From positions 744,001 to 808,000 of the forward strand of contig CAZNWJ010000001.1 of assembly GCA_964576925.1 (NCBI GenBank): DNA of 64,000 nt. Direction: 5' to 3'. Under the pieces are notes generated by a model that had not been told where the DNA came from, did no database searches, and saw only the letters and a program-made list of their open reading frames with translations. Source of the stretch: JADJGC01 sp964576925. GTDB lineage: Bacteria; Zixibacteria; MSB-5A5; CAIYYT01. Each line of letters opens with the position of its first letter. Positions within the stretch are counted from its first letter, which is position 1. Positions 41,754-51,503 of this stretch are shown here, one piece after another. Made by a program: the position numbers and the translations under genes.

Positions 41754-44700
41754 TGTTCCACCCTCCAGATGTCGAGCACATCTTCGCAGCGCCACTCGCG
41801 CTCTGGCTTTTTATAGCCGTTCTCATCGCCGCCTTTCTCGCCGCCACCAGCCTTAAGGATCTTCTGGATCAGGGCGTTCTTCTCGTCTGCAATCTGCCCG
41901 CGCAAGAGTTGATCCTGCTCGAGGCTGAAGTAGTTTCTCCCATCAACCCAGGTTTGCTCGACCTTGGCGTAAGTTGAAAGCGGGTTGTCATTCCAGATCA
42001 CAAAATCCGCGTCCTTGCCCACCTTGACGCTGCCGACCCGGTCATCCACCTTGAGTTGAATCGCCGGGTTGATCGTTACCATCTTCCAGGCGTCTTCCGG
42101 CTTCATGTCGCCGTAGACCTTCACCGACTTGCCGGCCTCCTGGTTCAAGCGGCGCGCCATCTCGGCATCATCGGAGTTGATTCCGGTTACAACGCCCTTT
42201 TCCACCATCAATGCCGGGCTGTAGGCGATCGCTTCATACACTTCAAACTTGTACGCCCACCAATCCGCGAATGAATTGGCAGTCGCCCCGTGCTCGCGCA
42301 TCTCGTCGGCCACCTTGAATCCCTCGAGGATATGGGTAAACGTCTGTACCTTGAAATTGAACTGCTCTGCCAGTCGCATCAGCATCAACACCTCGGTTGC
42401 CACGTACGAGTGGCAGTGAATGAACATGCGGGAGTTGATCACCTCCAGGATAGCGTCCAGGCGCAGATCTTTTCTCGGCGGTGCTGTTCTCTGCTTGTCC
42501 GCATTGCCGAGAGCGTTGTATGCCCGCCATGCCGCCTCATACTCCCGCGCCTCCTGGAACTCGTCTTTGATAATCGTCTCGACACCCATGCGCGTCTGCG
42601 GATAGCGGATATTCATCCGGTCTCCCCAGTTGCTCTGCTTGACATTCTCGCCCAGCGCAAACTTGATTGTCGCCGGAGCGGCGAATTTTAATCCCTCGGC
42701 GTTCGCCCCCCAGCGATGCTTGATCAACTGCGCTTGTGCACCGATCGGATTGGCTGAGCCGTGAAGCAGGTGTGACATCGTCACGCCCCCCGCCAGGTGC
42801 CGATAGATCGCAATATCCTCAGGATTCAGCACGTCGCCGATCCGGCACTCGGAGGTTACCGCATGCGTCCCTTCGTTGACGCCCCGCGAGATCGCAGTGT
42901 GCGAATGTTCGTCGATAACCCCGGAGGTGAAATGCTTCCCGGCGGCGTCGATCACTTTGGCGCCCGCCGGCGCCTGCAGATTCTTGCCGATGGCCGTGAA
43001 CTTCCCACCGCTCACCACGACATCGGTGTTTTCGAGAATCCCGTCCGCCTCAGCCGTCCAGACCGTCGCGTTGCGAATCAACACCGTCTCCTGGGGTGGT
43101 TGCACAGAGGGAGCGTAGGCTTTGTTTGGGTAAGTCAGCCGCGACACAATCACGGTATCGACTTCTTCGTCGTCTTTCTTCCCGCCGCGTTTCCTGGTCG
43201 TGTCGGATTTTTCGTCGTAGCCGGCGACAAACGTCGCTCGCCACGAGGACGCCTGACCGGTCGGCAACACACACTCGCCGCCGAAATCTCTCTCCAGGCG
43301 ATGGCCGCTGAATCGATAGACTCCCGCCGTGCTGGCCGTGTCGAGTTTCAGCGTGAACTGAAGCACATTCCCGTCGGTGTTAACATCTTCCAGGCGTCGA
43401 TCCTTGCCGGCCGACTTCACGTTTCCCGTCGGTTTGGTCAGCTTGCCCGAAAACTTCAGATCCAGGTTCTGATTGTTGAACGCCAGTTTGTATTCGCCGC
43501 GTACATCGTACTTGGGATACTCCTCAAGCTGGTATTCCTGTCCTTTAACCCACACCGAGAAGACCTCGGCCTCTTCTTCCAGCGGATCTTTGTCGTACAC
43601 GGCAAAATTTGCCAGCTTGCCGCGCTCCAGCGAGCCGGCAAACGACTCGATTCCGCACATCTTCGCCGGTATCGTCGTTAGTGCCGCGAGCGCTGTCGTC
43701 TTGGCAAGCCCGTGCTTGATCGCCAACCGGACACGATCGAGCAGCAGGGAGCGATCTTTCAGCTTCGTGCTCGTGAAGGCAAACTCAATCTGATTAGCTT
43801 CCAGCACTCGCGGATTGCGCGGCGCCATCTCCCAGTGCCGTAGGTCAGCCAACGGTACGTCAAGCGCATCCAGCGGCGTCTTGACATACGGCGCCTTCGG
43901 GAAGCTCACCGGCAGGATCAACGACATGCCGGTGGCCTTGAGGTCCTTGGTCATCGCGTACTCGTACCCGGTGCCGAGACACGTCAGCCGCAGGCCGAAT
44001 TCCTTCGCGATCGCCGCCGCTCGAAGCAGTGACAGGTCATCATTGGGATCGAAGACGAATGGCCCGCTGCGGGTCGCCGCAAGTGCAGCGATCGAGCGAT
44101 TGAACTCCGGCATCTGCTGCGCGGGGTTCTTCTTGTATGCCTCCTGCGCCTTGGTATACCAGTCTACGTCGTACCACATCTGCCGGATCAGCGCGATGCT
44201 ACCCATCAGCGAACTGGGATAGTCCTGCCGCGATGACCCCTTGTCGAACGACATGAATTGCGCCGTCGCCGGTTGCAGAATCAAATCGTTCGGTAGTCCC
44301 TTGCCGAGCAGCGAGACAAATCCGCGGCCCCGAAACACGCCGTCCATCCGGCACGATTGCGCGATCGCAAATCCGGCCTTCATCAACTCACGCGCTTCAT
44401 CTTCATCCGGCTTGAACTGCGCCGACCAGTCGATGTGCGTGTGAATCGCATCATTCCAGGCGTCGCCACCCTGACGGTCGCCTTCGTAACTCGGGCCTTG
44501 TCCGCCGCCCCATTGCGGTCGGCCCCGCTGCGGCTTGTCGAGCCCGTAATTGCTGTAGGGTTCAATGAATCCGGGATAGATCGTCCGCCCGGTCAAATCG
44601 ATAATCGCCGCGTCCGCCGGAACCGCCACCGTCGTTCCGACATCAACTACGCGACCCTCGCTAATCAGCAGCGTCGCCTTCTCGTATCTCAGCGTCGGCG

Positions 44701-44884
44701 ACACCACAATCGCAGCGTTGGTGAACGCCACCACCGACGGGCTCTTGTCTCGGATGTTGAGATCGGGCGTGGTCTTTTCGTATTGCGGCGCCGCGAGCGC
44801 TGCTGCGGCCAGGGCAATGACTGTAATGACAAGCGCCGCTGCGTGCCACGTAAGTACGCGCCAGAGAACTTTGGGGTATGACAT
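41750..44884 (-). CDS. Large exported protein with two tandem amidohydrolase domains
   Basis: The product is 1044 residues with AAGGA before ATG 44884 and a signal peptide (about 1-32). Two amidohydrolase units are joined by a beta-rich linker (about 460-600). In the first unit the metal motif is lost (IYPGFIEPYSNYGLDKP). In the second it is kept: GVIDEHSHTAISRG near residue 660, followed by HCHSYVATE, FTHILEG and the catalytic-Asp-type GINSDDAE. The C-terminus GSVKVGKDADFVIWNDNPLS is the family's closing strand pair. Probably a periplasmic hydrolase of a cyclic amide or peptide-derived substrate. It is coupled to the following smaller homologue. Confidence 0.85.
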   Translation of the reverse strand: MSYPKVLWRVLTWHAAALVITVIALAAAALAAPQYEKTTPDLNIRDKSPSVVAFTNAAIVVSPTLRYEKATLLISEGRVVDVGTTVAVPADAAIIDLTGRTIYPGFIEPYSNYGLDKPQRGRPQWGGGQGPSYEGDRQGGDAWNDAIHTHIDWSAQFKPDEDEARELMKAGFAIAQSCRMDGVFRGRGFVSLLGKGLPNDLILQPATAQFMSFDKGSSRQDYPSSLMGSIALIRQMWYDVDWYTKAQEAYKKNPAQQMPEFNRSIAALAATRSGPFVFDPNDDLSLLRAAAIAKEFGLRLTCLGTGYEYAMTKDLKATGMSLILPVSFPKAPYVKTPLDALDVPLADLRHWEMAPRNPRVLEANQIEFAFTSTKLKDRSLLLDRVRLAIKHGLAKTTALAALTTIPAKMCGIESFAGSLERGKLANFAVYDKDPLEEEAEVFSVWVKGQEYQLEEYPKYDVRGEYKLAFNNQNLDLKFSGKLTKPTGNVKSAGKDRRLEDVNTDGNVLQFTLKLDTASTAGVYRFSGHRLERDFGGECVLPTGQASSWRATFVAGYDEKSDTTRKRGGKKDDEEVDTVIVSRLTYPNKAYAPSVQPPQETVLIRNATVWTAEADGILENTDVVVSGGKFTAIGKNLQAPAGAKVIDAAGKHFTSGVIDEHSHTAISRGVNEGTHAVTSECRIGDVLNPEDIAIYRHLAGGVTMSHLLHGSANPIGAQAQLIKHRWGANAEGLKFAAPATIKFALGENVKQSNWGDRMNIRYPQTRMGVETIIKDEFQEAREYEAAWRAYNALGNADKQRTAPPRKDLRLDAILEVINSRMFIHCHSYVATEVLMLMRLAEQFNFKVQTFTHILEGFKVADEMREHGATANSFADWWAYKFEVYEAIAYSPALMVEKGVVTGINSDDAEMARRLNQEAGKSVKVYGDMKPEDAWKMVTINPAIQLKVDDRVGSVKVGKDADFVIWNDNPLSTYAKVEQTWVDGRNYFSLEQDQLLRGQIADEKNALIQKILKAGGGEKGGDENGYKKPEREWRCEDVLDIWRVEQ

Positions 44885-45190
44885 CTTGAAGTCCTTAGTT
44901 AACTTAGGAGAACCTGATTGGTCTCAATCATGAAGGTTAGAGATTACACAAAAAGGCGGGTGGAGGCAATCGGATTTTGAGCCCTGGACCCTGTCAGGTT
45001 GATGACGGCTCGGTCACGATTTACGTAGAATTCCGAAATCCGTTCACTTTGTATCATAGCGATATTGGGCGGTAACCGCAGAACCCGCAACCAAACTCGC
45101 ACTGTCGAACTGACTGCGAAAGGCTTGAGTAACCGGAAGGGCGTAATCAGATTCCGGGTGAAAACTCTCTTGAGCTCTGAGGCACACAAG

Positions 45191-45342
45191 GAGGCTGTCC
45201 CATAAGTTCAATATGAGTAGTTGCGGCAGTTCCTGATTTCGCGCTTTTCTCCGAGAGTCTATGATCCTTCGTGTCTTCCGGCGCGAAATTGTGAACTGCC
45301 GCGATTTGAATTCTGCCAAATTGCAGCTTATGAGACAGCCTC
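45191..45342 (+). repeat. 152-bp imperfect palindromic element, copy 2
   Basis: The best preserved copy: outer ends GAGGCTGTCCCATAAG (45191-45206) and CTTATGAGACAGCCTC (45327-45342) pair with one mismatch. Inner arms GCGGCAGTTC-CTG-ATTTCGCGC and GCGCGAAAT-TGT-GAACTGCCGC flank a 36-base loop. It lies in the roughly 800-base gap between the divergent amidohydrolase and phosphatidyltransferase genes; I see no gene in the rest of that gap. Confidence 0.87.
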
Positions 45343-45681
45343 TAAGTGTCGGTCCTACCGTACCCGTAGATTTCAGCCAAGTCACCCCTGGGACTTCTGG
45401 TGGGGTGCTTTCGTGACGATTGTAATCGTTGTTTCTGAACCCAGATCGAGGAGAGAACCGCAAAGGCCCCGGACAAGAAGCGTTAGGAATGGATCAAAGT
45501 GCCCCCCGAGATCGAACATTTGTGCTTGACCGCCCACAGTGACCATCATATCATGCAATGCTCTAAGCTGCAGGAAACTCCCGTTCCTGCGGTTTTGACT
45601 TTGAGGGAACTGTGCTCCTGTGACGCGGTTACTTGGCAGGAGAGTGTACGACAAGTCACCGAATGGCGGTCTTGTCTTGTG

Positions 45682-46323
45682 ATGAGGACGAGTTTGAACG
45701 ACAAACTGGTTATGCAGGAAATGCAGCAGAAACGCCGCGTTACCTACGAAAGCGCCTCAATCCCCTTCGGAAAAATCTGCCTCCGCCTGGGGCTCACACC
45801 CAACATTCTCACCGGCATCGCTTTCCTGATCTCCGCAGGTGCCGCCATCCTGTATTGGCAGGGTCAACTGCTCTGGGCAACCGTCGTCGTCCTCGTTACC
45901 ATGCTCACCGATATGCTCGATGGCGCCACCGCCCGCGCCGGCAACTGCGGCACCAAGTTTGGCGGCATTCTCGATCACGTCTCCGACCGCTACGCCGAGG
46001 CGCTGATCCTCTTCGGTATCGCACTTTCGGGAACGGTCAACCCGGTCTGGGCGATGTTCGCCCTCTTCGGCATGATCATCGCCAGCTACACGCGTGAGGC
46101 CGCCGAATCCCAGGGCAAGCTCGAAAACGTCGCCGTCGGCGCGGTTGGACGATTAGAAAAGCTCATCATCATCATGCTCGGCTCAATCATCGAGCACTTC
46201 TGGCCCGGCTACAACATCCTGACCTACGCCCTCATCATCGTCGGTGCCGTGTCGTACATCACCAGCGTCCAGCGCCTGCTCTACGCCAAGAAACTTCTCG
46301 AAGAGCGAGACAAGCGCGGATGA
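45682..46323 (+). CDS. CDP-alcohol phosphatidyltransferase, candidate inositol-phosphate type
   Basis: The gene encodes 213 residues from ATG 45682; TTG 45694 (AGGA upstream) and ATG 45712 are alternatives, and the frame above 45682 is not protein-like. Six hydrophobic helices are visible. The catalytic signature D-G-x2-A-R-x8-G-x3-D-x3-D is fully present: DMLDGATARAGNCGTKFGGI then LDHVSDRY. These integral membrane enzymes join CDP-diacylglycerol (or CDP-archaeol) to an alcohol. The overlap with a PfkB kinase and an inositol-3-phosphate synthase gene 2.2 kb downstream make inositol phosphate the likeliest acceptor, by inference. Confidence 0.85.
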   Translation: MRTSLNDKLVMQEMQQKRRVTYESASIPFGKICLRLGLTPNILTGIAFLISAGAAILYWQGQLLWATVVVLVTMLTDMLDGATARAGNCGTKFGGILDHVSDRYAEALILFGIALSGTVNPVWAMFALFGMIIASYTREAAESQGKLENVAVGAVGRLEKLIIIMLGSIIEHFWPGYNILTYALIIVGAVSYITSVQRLLYAKKLLEERDKRG

Positions 46324-47234
46324 TCGTCGGAGTCGGCAATCCGGTCTTCGACCTGATCGAAACCCCGTATCTCAAAACCGACGGCCGGGTCTTGTCCGGC
46401 TGTTCCACCAATGCCTGTCTGGCGCTCTCGAAACTGGGCCATAAGACGGCTCTGATCGGTCGCATCGGCCCTGACTTTGACGAAGTCTTCCGCCGCGATC
46501 TTGACCGCTTCGGTATCGAATACGCCGTCGAGGAATCCCATGAATCAGGCGGCTTCAAACTGATTTACTACGACAAACACGGCAACCGCACGCTCGACGT
46601 GCTCGGCGACGCCGGTGCCATCAACTTCTTCCCGGAGAAATACCTCGAAGCCGACTGGATTCTCTTCGGCCCGATCCTCCAGGAGGTCGACCTCGAATAC
46701 GTCGAGTTGATCACCTCACGCAGTAAGGCCAAAGTCTTCGTCGATCCGCAGGGATTTCTGCGCCGCATCGACAAGGGAAGAATCGTCCACGAGAAAACCC
46801 CCGGCATCGAGCGCATCGCCGCGCTCTCAACCGTCTTCAAACCGAACGAAATGGAATGCAAGGTGCTCACCGGCATCGATCCGCGCGTCGATTCCGACAC
46901 TCCGGCGCGCATGCTTAAAGAATGGGGACCGCAGGTGGTGATCATCACGCTCGCCGAGGAAGGCTCGGTCATCTTCGACGGCAAGACCATGCACCGCATC
47001 CCCGCGTATGAAACTCTCGCCAAAGATTCCACCGGTGCGGGCGACACCTACGCCGCCGGCATGATCCACGCGATCGGGCAGGGCTATGACTGGTTTGAGG
47101 CCGGCTGCTTCGCCGGTTGCGTGTCGTCAGTGATGATCGAGAATACCGGCCCCGATTTTCCGCTGACGCTGGCCGAGGCCGAAAAGCGCAAGGCGACCTT
47201 GCTCGCCAAACACGCCGCCAAGTCCGGACGATAG
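46320..47234 (+). CDS. PfkB (ribokinase) family sugar/nucleoside kinase
   Basis: The product is 304 residues; its ATG overlaps the phosphatidyltransferase stop (ATGA). The N-terminal GGxx region reads VLSGCSTNACLALSKLG, and the C-terminal anion-hole motif D-x-G-A-G-D is DSTGAGDTYAAGMIHA with the catalytic Asp. Lid strand IGRIGPDFDEVF is usual for adenosine-kinase-like members. Substrate unknown. Since the upstream coupled gene is a phospholipid synthase and inositol phosphate synthase lies downstream, inositol or a related polyol is attractive: an archaeal PfkB member is a myo-inositol 3-kinase. Adenosine is the main alternative. Confidence 0.88.
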   Translation: MIVGVGNPVFDLIETPYLKTDGRVLSGCSTNACLALSKLGHKTALIGRIGPDFDEVFRRDLDRFGIEYAVEESHESGGFKLIYYDKHGNRTLDVLGDAGAINFFPEKYLEADWILFGPILQEVDLEYVELITSRSKAKVFVDPQGFLRRIDKGRIVHEKTPGIERIAALSTVFKPNEMECKVLTGIDPRVDSDTPARMLKEWGPQVVIITLAEEGSVIFDGKTMHRIPAYETLAKDSTGAGDTYAAGMIHAIGQGYDWFEAGCFAGCVSSVMIENTGPDFPLTLAEAEKRKATLLAKHAAKSGR

Positions 47235-47278
47235 CCCGACTTCCTCTACTAAGCTCCAACCCCGGTGCCCCATCGCTT

Positions 47279-47487
47279 GGGGACTGTTGAAAAAGCTCTG
47301 CGGACTGTGATCTGACAAGACAACCCCCTTGCCCCCTTTGCTAAGGGGGAATAACGAACTCTCAAAAAATCGTTCGTACGTAACAGATTCTCCCCTAACA
47401 AGGGGAGCGGTTTCAGTCTCCGACGAAGGAGGAGACGGAAACCGAGGGGTGTTATTCCGTTGGCATCGCACTTTTTCAACAGTCCCC
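47279..47487. repeat. 209-bp inverted-repeat element without transposase
   Basis: GGGGACTGTTGAAAAAG (47279-47295) and CTTTTTCAACAGTCCCC (47471-47487) are perfect 17-bp inverted repeats. Inside are further symmetric pieces: CCCCTTTGCTAAGGGGG, CTCCCCTAACAAGGGGAG, a GGTTTCAGTCTCC/GGAGACGGAAACC pair, and AATAAC/GTTATT near the ends. No open frame of note lies inside. It resembles a MITE, and occupies the gap after the PfkB gene. Confidence 0.8.
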
Positions 47488-47597
47488 TTGCGGTGGGACA
47501 AATCGAAAGAATCATTGCTCACCGCCAAAGACCTGCCGCTCAATCAACTCCGGAATAGCTGGACTCTCGTCATCATGCCTCGTATCTTCTTTTTATC

Positions 47598-48455
47598 ATG
47601 TTAACAGTTAAGGGCTACTTGTTAACTCTTTGCGCTGTGTTAGCGCTGCTGAGTCCCACATCGGCTCACGCGAAAGACAAGGCATCTTGGAAAACCGCTT
47701 GCTCGATAACAATCGACTTGGCTAAGACCGAGTACGTCCTCGGTGAGGAAGTCTACATCAATGTTAGACTGACGAATATGCAGAGCCCTCACCCTCATAA
47801 GCAGACCCCCTACAACTTTGATTTCATTCTGGAGTTCGATGTACTTTGCGACGGAGATTCTTTGACTGCGACCAGAGGAGTGCGGCCAAGCTGTGGCAAC
47901 GCTTTGCCCATGTTCAGCATTGGTGACAGTGTTATCGGGGAAGCCTCACTGTCATGGCAACTCGGTCGCAGGTCACCTGGTCTCGAATATACATCAATCT
48001 TGCCGGTGGGAGACTACATCGTCCGTGTTCGCTTCTGGAGGACGATTCTATCCAACGAAACCCGCTTTCAAATTCGAGAACCTTCTCCTAAGGAACAGAT
48101 TGCCTTGGATTTGATGCTCGACGTCTGCCGTGCTGCGGAAAGTGGAGACCTCGGTGGCTTTCAGGTCAGTCTCATGCGTTTCTTGGCCAACCCCGACAGC
48201 CGTTTGTATGCTGAGCGGCTGATACTGTTCACTTCAGGTTACTTGATAGCCTTTGACGAAATCGAGCGAAGTACAGCGGTGTCTTTGATCCACTTGTTGT
48301 GGCTGAAGTTCGGTCCGCCCCAACATCGAGACTGGTATCTGGGATTCTACGAGTACATGCCGCAGACGCCTCGTCGCAATCTGATGGACGAGCTGGCCTC
48401 TGTCTGGCCGGAAGTCGCGAAATCTCGCGGATTCCAGATAATCCGCGACCGCTAA
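47598..48455 (+). CDS. Exported protein of unknown function
   Basis: A 285-residue protein with a signal peptide ending about residue 25 (TSAHAKD). The N-terminal half looks like an immunoglobulin-like beta domain (ITIDLAKTEYVLGEEVYINV, later VGDYIVRVRFW). The C-terminal half is helical (EQIALDLMLDVCRAAESGDL). No family is recognised. Its base composition is somewhat lower in GC than the flanking genes and it follows a MITE-like repeat, so acquisition or relaxed selection is possible. Confidence 0.65.
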   Translation: MLTVKGYLLTLCAVLALLSPTSAHAKDKASWKTACSITIDLAKTEYVLGEEVYINVRLTNMQSPHPHKQTPYNFDFILEFDVLCDGDSLTATRGVRPSCGNALPMFSIGDSVIGEASLSWQLGRRSPGLEYTSILPVGDYIVRVRFWRTILSNETRFQIREPSPKEQIALDLMLDVCRAAESGDLGGFQVSLMRFLANPDSRLYAERLILFTSGYLIAFDEIERSTAVSLIHLLWLKFGPPQHRDWYLGFYEYMPQTPRRNLMDELASVWPEVAKSRGFQIIRDR

Positions 48456-48471
48456 CCCCCTCCTTTCCCCC

Positions 48472-48500
48472 TTGACCTGCAAGCTCGCTTCTGTTAAACT
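48472..48500 (+). promoter_or_regulatory. Sigma-70-like promoter of the inositol phosphate synthase gene
   Basis: TTGACC (48472-48477), a 17-base spacer and TAAACT (48495-48500) precede the gene start by 55 bases. A strong AAAGGAG ribosome site follows at 48539-48545. Confidence 0.6.
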
Positions 48501-48555
48501 TGTCCTTCTATGGATAGTGGAATCATGTGCTTAACCATAAAGGAGTTGGATTTCT

Positions 48556-49716
<1,161 letters not shown>

Positions 49717-49733
49717 GTCGCTTTGACTATTAC

Positions 49734-49761
49734 AACGGGCGCGACCATGCGCCCGTTTTTA
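49734..49761 (+). terminator. Intrinsic terminator of the inositol phosphate synthase gene
   Basis: AACGGGCGC, a 6-base loop and GCGCCCGTT form a perfect 9-bp stem ending in TTTTT, 18 bases after the stop. Confidence 0.9.
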
Positions 49762-49773
49762 CATTTGTGGGTT

Positions 49774-49800
49774 CGTCATCCCCGCGGAAGCGGAATCCAG
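49774..49800. repeat. Short GTCATCCCCGCGGAAGCGG-type repeat motif
   Basis: CGTCATCCCCGCGGAAGCGG followed by AATCCAG resembles a small palindromic motif (GTCATTCCCGCGxxxGCGGGAATCC) seen scattered in many bacterial genomes. Only one copy is present in the window. Confidence 0.4.
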
Positions 49801-49884
49801 AATATGCGCTGGCTTGGAATTCACTCGCTGTCGCTATGTGCGCAGGAAGAGTCCACGTGATCGCCACCTGTGAGGGGAGAAGTG

Positions 49885-50367
49885 ATGATGATCGATCGTG
49901 AATATCTCGAGAGAGATGGGTTCGAAGGATTCATTGCAATACAGAGGCTTTGTGATACTCAATGCTCAGAAGCGCCGGCAAGAGCCGGCGTGTACGTGGT
50001 ACTTTTCCCGCGAGGGACGGAACCAAGATTTTTGGCGAAGAGCGTAGGTGGTTGGTTCAAGCAGAAAGACCCCACTGTTTCGATTAATGAACTAAGGGCA
50101 AACTGGGTCGATGATGCAGAAGTAATCTACATCGGCGAGACAGCAAGCTTGAGGAGGAGGCTCCGTCAGCTTGTAGACTTTGGGCAGGGTGAACCTGTCG
50201 GGCACTGGGGTGGGCGCATGCTGTGGCAACTGGAGGGCGCCTCTGCGTCAGTAGTTGCTTGGAAAGTCGTCGAAGATGGAATCGACCCGAAGCAGGCGAA
50301 GTCCCACCTAATGGCTGAATTCAAGAAGATCCATGTGAAAAGACCCTTTGCCAACCTATCGGGTTGA
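49885..50367 (+). CDS. GIY-YIG-like nuclease-fold protein
   Basis: The gene encodes 160 residues from ATG 49885 (GGGAG upstream). The core matches the GIY-YIG fold: first strand AGVYVVLFP (G-V-Y), second strand AEVIYIGETASLRRRLRQL (Y-I-G with the catalytic-type Arg), a HWGGRMLW helix and a later Glu in LMAEFKKIHVKRPFANL. Such domains are metal-dependent nucleases in repair, restriction and mobile elements; a stand-alone variant of this kind has no fixed role. It is the first gene of an accessory-looking patch, with a HEPN-like gene facing it 32 bases away. Confidence 0.68.
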   Translation: MMIDREYLERDGFEGFIAIQRLCDTQCSEAPARAGVYVVLFPRGTEPRFLAKSVGGWFKQKDPTVSINELRANWVDDAEVIYIGETASLRRRLRQLVDFGQGEPVGHWGGRMLWQLEGASASVVAWKVVEDGIDPKQAKSHLMAEFKKIHVKRPFANLSG

Positions 50368-50399
50368 TCAACAAAGGCCAAACCGGTGAGAGTTACTGC

Positions 50400-51131
50400 T
50401 TAATCAGTACCTTGACCCATTTTGGATTCGTCGACAAACTTTTTCCAGTCCGCCATCAAGAGCTTTTCATCGCCGCCCCGCTCATCAATAATCGGTGACA
50501 CCAATCTGATCTTCTCCTCACTGAGATACTTCTTTCCCGCTCTAGGGACATGTCGCAGAAGAGCATTCTTGATACCCGATACATTGTCGCGCACGATTTT
50601 CGCGCTATCATAGTTAAAGCAAACTAGGTCCTTGTGTATTCCGGACTCTGGCCATTTCTGGTGCGGAAAATCATCGTTCATTGTGTGGATCATGTTTCGA
50701 TTTAGTCTAAACAAGACTAGCCTCGGCCACGGTTTCCCATGCACTAGGCTGTTTCTGATCTCGATTAGTTCTTCGAAGACTCTGAACATCTTTGAGCTGT
50801 TGCTGAAGTACTTGGATGGGGGTGAGAGCAGAGGATTGCACAAAGCAGGTGTGAAGTAGACCTTTTCGCCGAGTGGCCACCATTCAATCGTTAACTTCCT
50901 CAAGCGCTTCTTGATAAGTCCAGTCGGAATGTCCTCGATCTTGTGACACGCGAATTCAGAAAGAAGAGAATTCGCCAAGGCTTCAACGCCAGCAACGCCC
51001 ATTACCAAGCACTCTCGCGATGCCGCCTTCTCACGCATCCACAGAATCTGATCAAAGCGTTCAGGATGATTGGGATCCTGCCTTTGAATCGTTTTGTGCA
51101 ATTCCTCAGCCCTCTTTAACGCGTCTTCCAT
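50400..51131 (-). CDS. Uncharacterised protein with a HEPN-like RxxxxH motif
   Basis: A protein of 243 residues if ATG 51131 is used; ATG 51188 is possible and a TATATT-like element lies just above it. Neither has a good ribosome site. It is helical and charged. The segment FEELIEIRNSLVHGKPWPR contains R-N-S-L-V-H, the Rx4H catalytic motif of HEPN ribonuclease domains, which are common in defence and toxin-antitoxin systems. The call rests on this motif alone. AT-richer than the chromosome average, and its 5' region carries copy E of the 62-bp repeat. Confidence 0.5.
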   Translation of the reverse strand: MEDALKRAEELHKTIQRQDPNHPERFDQILWMREKAASRECLVMGVAGVEALANSLLSEFACHKIEDIPTGLIKKRLRKLTIEWWPLGEKVYFTPALCNPLLSPPSKYFSNSSKMFRVFEELIEIRNSLVHGKPWPRLVLFRLNRNMIHTMNDDFPHQKWPESGIHKDLVCFNYDSAKIVRDNVSGIKNALLRHVPRAGKKYLSEEKIRLVSPIIDERGGDEKLLMADWKKFVDESKMGQGTD

Positions 51132-51251
51132 GCTGAAGAAAAGCTGCTGAAAAAACCTTCGTGGGTAGACCCCGAATTGCCAAGGCATGAGGAAAATATA
51201 CACCTGTCGACAATTGCTCGTCAATACCCAATGAACTTCTCTCCCAACCCC

Positions 51252-51312
51252 GTAGGGCGGGCCTCTGATCGAACACACTTGGGAACTTGCTGACTCCTCG
51301 CCGGAACGTGCC
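51252..51312 (+). repeat. 62-bp palindromic repeat, copy E (diverged)
   Basis: Left end GTAGGGCGGGCCTCTGATCG matches copies A and F with two changes; the interior CACACTTGGGAACTTGCTGA resembles copy F; the right end is decayed (CCGGAACGTGCC). It lies just upstream of the HEPN-like gene. Confidence 0.75.
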
Positions 51313-51503
51313 ATCTGACTGCTCGATGGACCTCACATATGCTGGTAAATGGATGGGAAACGCCAGGACATTGCCGCTCGCTCCTACTCCGGCCGTCAGC
51401 TATAGAGAGTGGGCAAAAAGAAATCTGTTCTCATTGTGGGTGGCTAACGCTATATTGAAGTATATAGACCTATTTTTTCAGCAAAAGAGGACGGGATATC
51501 TCT

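Noticed and set aside
47320..47420. Riboswitch or attenuator before the exported protein gene
   Set aside because: The symmetric pieces are bounded by perfect 17-bp ends, which fits an inserted element better than a ligand-binding leader.
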